A DNA stretch of 41,311 nucleotides from the NCBI GenBank assembly GCA_003222895.1, contig QHXI01000074.1, forward strand, positions 3,429 through 44,739, in the 5' to 3' direction. The DNA is from Acidobacteriota bacterium (GTDB taxonomy: Bacteria > Acidobacteriota > Blastocatellia > Pyrinomonadales > Pyrinomonadaceae). Of this stretch, positions 35,267 to 41,311 are shown one piece after another. Position 1 is the stretch's first letter; each line of letters opens with the position of its first letter. Position numbers and translations under genes: made by a program. The notes under the pieces were generated by a model. It had not been told where the DNA came from. It did not search any database and saw only the letters and a program-made list of their open reading frames with translations.

Positions 35267-37153
35267 CTACTTCTTGACTGCGTGGTAGAGCTGCTCTGCC
35301 AGTTTCGGATCGAGTCGTTTCAGAATCGCAAATTCGCGAGTCACGCCATCCTTGTCGTTCAAACTCGCGTAGACGAGGCCGAGGCTGTAATGCGCCTGGG
35401 CATAATCGGGTTTCAACTTCAGCGTAGTTTTCAGTGCGACTTGCGCATCCTGCAGTCGGTTCGCTCTGTAGCTCGAATTGCCAAGACCGTAGAACGCTTC
35501 GACGTTGGTCGGATCCATCACACTCGCTTTTTTGAAAGCGTCGGCGGCGTCGGGAAACTGTCCCGCCAGAAACGCCGAGGTTCCCAGACCAAGATAGGCC
35601 TGCTCGTATTCGGGTTTCAGTTGCGTCGCTTGCTTGTATGAAGCGGCGGACTCAGCGAAGCGCTTGGCGTCGAACAAAGCCTTGCCCAGGTTGTAATGCG
35701 CGGCAACGTAGTCGGGCTTAGACCCGACCGCCTGCTTCAAAAGATCGATGGCTTCGTTCGGTTGGCCATTCTTGTCGTAAAGATAGCCGAGCCCGTTCAG
35801 CGCCTTGGCGTATTTCGGATCGAGGCGGATCGCTTCTTTGTAATCGGCGATTGCTTGCGGGTCGTTTCCGGTTTTGTCTTCCGCGAAAGCAAGATTGTTG
35901 AAGATGGTCGCAAGATCGGGTTTCAGCCGCGCGGCTTCTTTGAACGCCGAGACCGCTTCGGCGAATCGATTCAAATTCGTCAGCGCGATGCCGAGATTGT
36001 TTTGCGCCTCCGGATAATCCTTCTTGTGCGCGATTGCCTGCTGATAAGCGCCGGCGGCGTCACTGAACTTTCCTGACATCAGTAAAGAGTTCCCGAGGTT
36101 GTACTCTGCATCCGCGTATCCGGGTTTCAGTTTTGCCGCCTGCTGAAATGATTTCGCGGCGTCGCCGTACTTCTCTAACGCGTATTGCGCGGCGCCGAGG
36201 TTGTTCATCGTTTCCGAATCGTCCGGTTTCAAACGCAGTGCCTGTGTGAACGCATCAACTGCGTCCTGGTACTTCCCGGCTTTGTAAGACGCAGCCCCGA
36301 GATTGTTGAAGCCGAACGCATCCTTAGGATTGAGCTGAACGACTTTCTTGAGCACGCGGATCGAATCTTCATAGCGGCCGGCACGATCATAAGCGTAGGC
36401 GAGGCTGTTGTAGGCGCTGACGTTGTCAGACTGAAGCTTGACGACGTTTTCGTAAGTCTTTGCCGCGTCAGCATAACGCCCGAGTTGCAAGTAAGTGTCG
36501 CCCAAAGCGATCAGCGCGTCGGGCCAATCAGGTTTCAATTCAAGCGCGCGCTTCAGAGCCGTAGCGGCTTCATCATATTTTTCAGCGGAGTTGTAAGCGA
36601 CACCGAGATTGAAAAAGCTGTCAGCGTCATCAGCTTTCGCTTTCGTCGCGCGCTGGAAAGATTCGATCGCAGGTTGATTCTGATTAAGCGCGAGATAAGT
36701 TACGCCAACGTTGTTCAGACTCGGCACGTCATCCGGTTTTAGCTTCAGCGCTTGCTGATAAGCGTCGAGCGCCTTGGCGTAATCGCCGGCGTCATAAAGC
36801 GCATTGCCCTGATCGTTTAGCGCCTCGACTTTCTCCTGCGTCGAAACTTCCGCTGGCGTCGGTTGCGGTTGCGGCGAGCCCGGCGACGGCGAAGCGACCG
36901 GACGGTTGCGAGCTATTTCAATTCTTCGCGGCGGGCGATGCCGAACTATCAGCGCCGCCGCACCGCCCGCGAGATCGCGAACGCGTGGTGGTCGCTTAAA
37001 AACGATCGCCGCGCCGCCGATGATGTCTTGTCCGATTAAGGCAGACGCGCCGCCGGCAATGTCTTGAGGCCAGCCGAATAGCGACTGACTGATGAGAACA
37101 ACGAGTAACGCAATTGCGATGCGATTAGTCTTCTGCGGCCGGTTCAATTTCAT
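35267..37153 (-). CDS. Exported protein with fifteen TPR repeats
   Basis: This 628-residue protein has a signal peptide (IAIALLVVLISQSLFGWPQD). A Gly/Ala-rich stretch at residues 30-72 contains three copies of a D-[IL]-[IA]-G-G-A motif (DIAGGASALI, DIIGGAAIVF, DLAGGAAALI), followed by a Pro-rich linker. From about residue 108 to 617 there are fifteen contiguous 34-residue tetratricopeptide repeats with the usual N-L-G, Y and A-L-x-P positions. It is probably a periplasmic or outer-envelope scaffold for protein complexes. Its ATG overlaps the stop of the O-antigen ligase gene by four bases (ATGA), so the two are translationally coupled. Confidence 0.9.
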   Translation of the reverse strand: MKLNRPQKTNRIAIALLVVLISQSLFGWPQDIAGGASALIGQDIIGGAAIVFKRPPRVRDLAGGAAALIVRHRPPRRIEIARNRPVASPSPGSPQPQPTPAEVSTQEKVEALNDQGNALYDAGDYAKALDAYQQALKLKPDDVPSLNNVGVTYLALNQNQPAIESFQRATKAKADDADSFFNLGVAYNSAEKYDEAATALKRALELKPDWPDALIALGDTYLQLGRYADAAKTYENVVKLQSDNVSAYNSLAYAYDRAGRYEDSIRVLKKVVQLNPKDAFGFNNLGAASYKAGKYQDAVDAFTQALRLKPDDSETMNNLGAAQYALEKYGDAAKSFQQAAKLKPGYADAEYNLGNSLLMSGKFSDAAGAYQQAIAHKKDYPEAQNNLGIALTNLNRFAEAVSAFKEAARLKPDLATIFNNLAFAEDKTGNDPQAIADYKEAIRLDPKYAKALNGLGYLYDKNGQPNEAIDLLKQAVGSKPDYVAAHYNLGKALFDAKRFAESAASYKQATQLKPEYEQAYLGLGTSAFLAGQFPDAADAFKKASVMDPTNVEAFYGLGNSSYRANRLQDAQVALKTTLKLKPDYAQAHYSLGLVYASLNDKDGVTREFAILKRLDPKLAEQLYHAVKK

Positions 37154-38628
37154 CTGCGGGCTGTTTCGCTGTCACGGATCATCAAGACGTCGCTTGGAAC
37201 ATTATCAGAACGCTGCGATTTGATGCGCTTGCGGTGTGGGCCGTTGGTAGTTTTGTCGGCGCTCAAAATCGAAAGCAATATTGTGAAGAGCAGCGCGTTA
37301 CCCGTTATGTGTAAACCAAAATCGATCAAGCTGTGGATGCCAACGCCGACGATGCCGACCAATGCTCCCAGCACAGCGGCTCGCTGAAAACCGCTCAGCG
37401 TGCCGAGCACCCAGCGAACTCGCTTTACCAGCACGACCCCGAACCAGAAGAAAATGCCGACGCCGACGAGGCCAGCACTGGCCAACAACTCAAGATAATC
37501 GTTGTGCGCCTGGGCCGGCGTCTGCGCTCCCGAAGCATCATGATATACCGGCACTTCAGCCCAAAAGCCGCCCAGGCCCGCGCCAATAATCGGATGCGCG
37601 CGCGCCATGCGCCACGTGGCATTCCAGATGTCGCGACGACGGGCGCCCTCATGAGAATCGGTGCTCTTGATTTCAATCTGTGCAGTTTGGATTCCGGTCG
37701 TCAGTTGATCGCCACCCAGCCACGCCACACCTGCACCGATCGCAATCGCTAACACTGTGGCCGTGACAGCCGCAAATCCGACCGAGTATCCCCAACGTCG
37801 CCAGCCGAGTACTTGTTGACTCCTGCGCCTGTTGAGATAGATGAACAGCAGCGCCGCAAAAAGTATCTGCACCGTCACCGCGAGCAAACCGCCGCGCGAT
37901 TTCGACATCACGAGCGCAACCCACAGCAGAATCATCGCTGAGAAATAAATGAGAATGTGTTGGCGATGATGCTCGCGCAGGATTGTGATTCCCAGCAGCA
38001 GACCCATCGCCGGTTCGACGAGAAACGCGAAGTGATTTTTGTTGATGAACTGTGCGAAGCCGCCCCCGTATCTCAGCGCCGGCAGGATAAAGCCCTGATC
38101 GTGTTGCATCGCCTGCCGTAGGATCCCGAAGATGGAACTGATTACGGCGAGAACCACGATCGCATGAACCAGGATTTTCAGTCGGACCGAATTGCGCGCA
38201 AAGCGAACCGCGAGAATTCCCGCGAGTGTCAAAGCTGCTAATCGGAGAGCAAACAACCAACTTCCGAAGGGATCGGCGCTGATCGCGTTGACTACCTTAA
38301 CGCCCGCGACTTCGGTCTGAGACCACGAGAGACTTTGCAGGATCGCGACGACGATTAATGCGATCAGCGGAAAGAACAGTTGCAGGTTGCCCGCCCGCCA
38401 CGAACTCTCGATAAGGCCATGAATGACCCACAGGAGGCCCAGCGCAAACACCAAACATTCGAAGATCGCCTGCGACCAGGGTTCGACTGAGCCATAAGGA
38501 ATTGCCGTGAGAAAAATGACGCCGACGAGGGCGAAGAAGATCGTCGCGCCAAGCAGTTTAGCGACACGCGACTCGCCGGACTCAGCGTCCTGTTTGAACG
38601 ACCTGACTTGAGCACGCGAGGCTTTCAA
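37150..38628 (-). CDS. O-antigen ligase / polymerase family membrane protein (Wzy_C)
   Basis: This 492-residue inner-membrane protein has about eleven transmembrane helices and a large periplasmic loop near residues 290-375. The loop contains EGARRRDIWNATWRMARAHP, then GAGLGGFWAEVP and AQAHNDYLELLASAG, the Wzy_C (O-antigen ligase) signature with an essential-type histidine and NDYLEL. It should polymerise or ligate surface polysaccharide. The start is TTG at 38628, which gives MKASRAQVRSFKQ; no alternative in-frame ATG or GTG exists before the first helix and no clear ribosome-binding site is visible. It lies 27 bases after the WecA-like gene. Confidence 0.86.
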   Translation of the reverse strand: MKASRAQVRSFKQDAESGESRVAKLLGATIFFALVGVIFLTAIPYGSVEPWSQAIFECLVFALGLLWVIHGLIESSWRAGNLQLFFPLIALIVVAILQSLSWSQTEVAGVKVVNAISADPFGSWLFALRLAALTLAGILAVRFARNSVRLKILVHAIVVLAVISSIFGILRQAMQHDQGFILPALRYGGGFAQFINKNHFAFLVEPAMGLLLGITILREHHRQHILIYFSAMILLWVALVMSKSRGGLLAVTVQILFAALLFIYLNRRRSQQVLGWRRWGYSVGFAAVTATVLAIAIGAGVAWLGGDQLTTGIQTAQIEIKSTDSHEGARRRDIWNATWRMARAHPIIGAGLGGFWAEVPVYHDASGAQTPAQAHNDYLELLASAGLVGVGIFFWFGVVLVKRVRWVLGTLSGFQRAAVLGALVGIVGVGIHSLIDFGLHITGNALLFTILLSILSADKTTNGPHRKRIKSQRSDNVPSDVLMIRDSETARR

Positions 38629-38655
38629 GCGTTATTTAAGAGGTCCGGCGGAAAG

Positions 38656-40239
38656 CTATCGGGCGGTCGCGGCCATCCGCCGAGGCATCGAGTGCTCGGC
38701 GTTCTTGAAAACTCGCGCGGCCGCTCCGGTCACGGCAGGATGAAAAACGTCGGTGAGGTAGTTGATGTCAAACAACAATGGATCGGCATCGAGCCGCCGA
38801 TAAAGATTCAGGTAACCAAGCGAGCAACCATTCCCGGCAATTGGCAGGCGCATTGCCCAAAATCGATCCGAACCGACAACGTTGGCGTTCACCAAATTGC
38901 TGCGCTGCCAGTTCCATTGAATTCGGCCATTCAGAATTTTCGCATGCTCGGAAAAACCATTCGCGTCGCTTAGTTCGAAAGCGCGCTCGTTGACCTGGGC
39001 CTGATCGTCGCAGGTCAACTGCGCTTTGGCGTAAACGAAATCGCCCAGCTCCAGAACTTCGACGACCGCATCGAATAGTTCGCTCATCGTCTTTGCCGAC
39101 TCAAGCGCCTGACACGCCCGACGTAACCTCAGATTGTTAATGGCCCGCGCGCGTCGATCGCTAAGATTGCGTTTCACGCTCGCGCGTAGCTCATCCACTT
39201 CGTGATAACGCAGATTCCCAAGCGCCAGCGCAACGGCGACGCCCAGCACGAACAGCATGACGCCGGTCATCCCGCTGCCACCATTGACGAACATCATCGC
39301 AGCCAGGCCGAACGCGGCGCTGACTGCGTAAAGGACGAGCGCGACTCGACGCTGCGACCATCCGCGCGCCAAAAGCATGTGATGAATGTGTTCGCGGTCG
39401 CCTTGAAAAATCGGCTTGCCGCTCAGCAACCGACGGCCAATAGTCACGGTAGCGTCAACCACCGGAAGGCCGAAAGCGAGAATCGGAATCGCGACGGCAA
39501 CGGCGGTCGAGGCTTTCTGCGAGCCCATGATTGAAAGTGCCGCAAGCGCGAATCCGACGAATAACGATCCGGAATCGCCGAGGAAGATCGACGCTGGATT
39601 AAAGTTGTAACGCAGAAATCCTGCGAGTGCGCCGGTCAATGCCAACAAGATCACGGCCATCAGCGCGCGGCCTTGGATCAAGGAAATGGTCAGCAGCACG
39701 AGCGACGAAAACAACGCCGAGCCGGCCGCCAAACCGTCAACGCCGTCGATCAGATTGAAAGCATTGGCGATCCCGACGACCCAGGCGATAGTTAAAAGAA
39801 ATCCGGCGACGGGATGCAGCGTAACTTGGCCAAAGAATGGAATCGACAACCCTTCGATCCTTCCACCCAGGGCGTAGAAGATCATCGTGATGATGCCGAG
39901 CACGACGAACTTTATCATCGCATTCGCGCCCCGAATGTCGTCGTAAGCGCCGAGCGCGACGACTAACAAGCTGCACAGCAAAAAGGCGCCAACCGATTTG
40001 ACGTCGCTGCGCAGGTTTTGCGTGAGCAGGTTATGAACTGCGAACAACGACGACAGAGCGACCAATACAGACAAGAAGATTCCAATGCCGCCCAATCGCG
40101 GAATCGGCGTGCGGTGCACGTGTCGTTCGCTGCGCGGTCCCGCAACCAGGCCGAACCGCTCGCACAGGCGTCGCAGCAGAGGCGTGATCAAGGCTGAGCT
40201 GAACGCCGCAATCAGGAACAGTACGAAATAGGTTTTCAT
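38656..40239 (-). CDS. WecA/TagO-like undecaprenyl-phosphate sugar-1-P transferase with C-terminal extension
   Basis: This enzyme starts polysaccharide synthesis by moving a sugar-1-phosphate (probably GlcNAc) from UDP-sugar to undecaprenyl phosphate. The first 345 residues are a MraY/WecA-type multi-helix domain with the motifs RTPIPRLGGIGI (43-54), GAYDD (97-101), NAFNLIDGVDGLAAGS (159-174), IFLGDSGS (218-225) and HIHHML (284-289). After residue 345 there is a soluble 180-residue tail not found in classical WecA. It starts with a basic helical linker and contains a segment resembling a GAF-like sensor fold. The ATG at 40239 is straightforward. It is 19 bases from the GT4 gene stop. Confidence 0.9.
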   Translation of the reverse strand: MKTYFVLFLIAAFSSALITPLLRRLCERFGLVAGPRSERHVHRTPIPRLGGIGIFLSVLVALSSLFAVHNLLTQNLRSDVKSVGAFLLCSLLVVALGAYDDIRGANAMIKFVVLGIITMIFYALGGRIEGLSIPFFGQVTLHPVAGFLLTIAWVVGIANAFNLIDGVDGLAAGSALFSSLVLLTISLIQGRALMAVILLALTGALAGFLRYNFNPASIFLGDSGSLFVGFALAALSIMGSQKASTAVAVAIPILAFGLPVVDATVTIGRRLLSGKPIFQGDREHIHHMLLARGWSQRRVALVLYAVSAAFGLAAMMFVNGGSGMTGVMLFVLGVAVALALGNLRYHEVDELRASVKRNLSDRRARAINNLRLRRACQALESAKTMSELFDAVVEVLELGDFVYAKAQLTCDDQAQVNERAFELSDANGFSEHAKILNGRIQWNWQRSNLVNANVVGSDRFWAMRLPIAGNGCSLGYLNLYRRLDADPLLFDINYLTDVFHPAVTGAAARVFKNAEHSMPRRMAATAR

Positions 40240-40258
40240 TTGCTGATTCGCGAGTGGA

Positions 40259-41311
40259 TCAAATCTGACCGGGGGAAGTACGAACGACTGGTTTGATCAC
40301 AGAGTCATCATGCACGGCGGCGTGCGCCGATTCGATAACTGCAACCAGACTCGGCAATGAATCAAACTCGTGAATCTCGGGCGCGCGAAAGCTGCGTTTG
40401 AAATCGGACATCTCTTTCGCTGCTTCGGAAATCGACTTCGCCAATTCGATGGCAGCTCCATGACTGACGTGGGCGGCGTGTTTTGGATCGCCAATTTGTG
40501 AAACGATCTCGCCCATCGAACTGTGTTCAGGTCCGATGAAAACAAACGGCGCGCCGATTGAAAGGATGTTGTAGATCTTCGACGGATGAACGATTCCGAC
40601 GAATGGATCGCCCATCACGACAACGTGCAGGTCAGCTGCTGAAAGAACGGCAGAGAAACTTTCCTGCGGTTGATAAGGAAAGCATTTGATGTTTGTTAGC
40701 TCGTGCGCGCGCGCGAACGCTTCGACCTTCTTGAACTCGCTGCCGCCCCCGGCGAAGACAAACGCGATCGCCTCGTCAGATTTCAATTCATTGGCGCTTT
40801 CAAACAGCGTATTCAGCGGATGACACGGACTGTGATTGCCGGCGTACATCACCACGAATTTGTCAGCGAGGTGGTGCTGTCGTCGAAATGCTTCCCTGCC
40901 CTCTTCGTCGAATCGCACGTTGTCATCGCGAGCCGGCGGAATGACCGCAATTTTCCTTTCGTCAATTCCTTTGCTAACGATTCGCTCTTTCATGAATTCG
41001 TCCAGAGCGACAATTGTTTTCGCGCGGGCCATGCTGCTTTTCAGTAACCGTGATAAGAATTTTGCAATGAGCGAATTCTGTTTGAGCCAGCCTGCGGCGA
41101 TCGCTTCATCGGGATTCAAATCCATCGCCCAGAAGACCATCTGGCCGCCCTTGAATTTGGTGAACAGCGAGCCCAGCCAGGAGATCAGCGGCGGTGAAGT
41201 GAGCGCAACAACCACGTCGTGTCGTGGCAATCTCAACATTTGCAGCGCCGACGTTAAAAGAAAACTGACGAAGTTCACCGTTCGTGCCGATCGAGTTTTC
41301 TTTCCAAGATT
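40259..41311 (-). CDS. Glycosyltransferase family 4 (WcaI-like), N-terminally cut by the window
   Basis: This is a GT-B fold glycosyltransferase, here 350 residues long and open to the right edge. The apparent GTG start at 41278 is internal, because the frame continues to 41311 (NLGKKTRSARTVNF) in a way that matches relatives. Typical motifs are VVVALTSPPLISWLGSLF, then FWAMDLNPDEAI, then MYAGNHSPCHPLNTLFE and FAGGGSEFKKVEAFA. Near the C-terminus are FSAVLSAADLHVVVMGDPFVGIV and HPSKIYNILSIGAPFVFIGP, the E-x7-E-like donor site region in this subfamily. It should add a sugar to the lipid-linked intermediate made by the WecA-like enzyme, on the cytoplasmic side. Confidence 0.88.
   Translation of the reverse strand, partial: NLGKKTRSARTVNFVSFLLTSALQMLRLPRHDVVVALTSPPLISWLGSLFTKFKGGQMVFWAMDLNPDEAIAAGWLKQNSLIAKFLSRLLKSSMARAKTIVALDEFMKERIVSKGIDERKIAVIPPARDDNVRFDEEGREAFRRQHHLADKFVVMYAGNHSPCHPLNTLFESANELKSDEAIAFVFAGGGSEFKKVEAFARAHELTNIKCFPYQPQESFSAVLSAADLHVVVMGDPFVGIVHPSKIYNILSIGAPFVFIGPEHSSMGEIVSQIGDPKHAAHVSHGAAIELAKSISEAAKEMSDFKRSFRAPEIHEFDSLPSLVAVIESAHAAVHDDSVIKPVVRTSPGQI

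Overview
The window looks like part of the chromosome of an Acidobacteriota bacterium, probably class Blastocatellia near Pyrinomonadaceae. This placement is inferred from gene content: a BNR/Asp-box secreted protein of the VPS10/sortilin-like kind, AccA with a short N-terminus, a PqqD-type protein with a twin-arginine segment, a very large TPR protein and a long gingipain-like C25 protein. No rRNA or other phylogenetic marker was compared. Base composition is moderately GC-rich. TTG start codons are unusually frequent (metK, parA, guaA, pssA, the PqqD-knottin gene and the O-antigen ligase). I see no insertion sequence, prophage, CRISPR array or tRNA.

Layout. 1-5.0 kb (+): the end of an LptF/LptG permease, a small zinc-ribbon membrane protein, a 1150-residue secreted Asp-box propeller protein and a decayed cupin. 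5.1-7.6 kb (-): metK-ahcY, the methyl cycle, with a promoter before and a terminator after. 8.2-10.8 kb (-): a three-gene exported module made of two related membrane-anchored proteins flanking a snapalysin-like metalloprotease, behind a near-consensus promoter. 11.3-16.0 kb: an unknown protein (+), then miaB-bfn-parA-parB (-) diverging from ssb (+). 16.0-22.3 kb (-): dnaE-accA and guaA. 22.4-23.5 kb (+): a PQQ-type beta-propeller. 23.5-25.4 kb (-): a YdcH-like protein, then psd-pssA for phosphatidylethanolamine synthesis. 25.6-26.9 kb (-): tsaB-rimI, diverging from pfkA and a DinB-like protein (+).

28.5-41.3 kb (-) is an accessory envelope and exopolysaccharide region. In transcription order it holds a GT4 glycosyltransferase, a WecA/TagO-like initiating transferase with a C-terminal extension, an O-antigen ligase/polymerase, a 15-TPR protein, a frameshifted secreted protein, a TPR/jelly-roll protein, a PqqD-Tat-cystine-knot fusion, a PF14907-type nucleotidyltransferase and a gingipain-like C25 protease.

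The most exciting signal is the 161-residue protein at 32734-33219. It joins an RRE/PqqD domain to a twin-arginine-like export segment and a six-cysteine tail with inhibitor-cystine-knot (knottin) spacing. It sits beside a nucleotidyltransferase of a family known from peptide-tailoring loci and near a secreted cysteine protease. Second are three unrelated REP/REPIN-like double palindromes in three intergenic regions, one of them with a compensatory base pair. Two broken genes (cupin and FecR-like secreted protein) are visible only when frames are joined.
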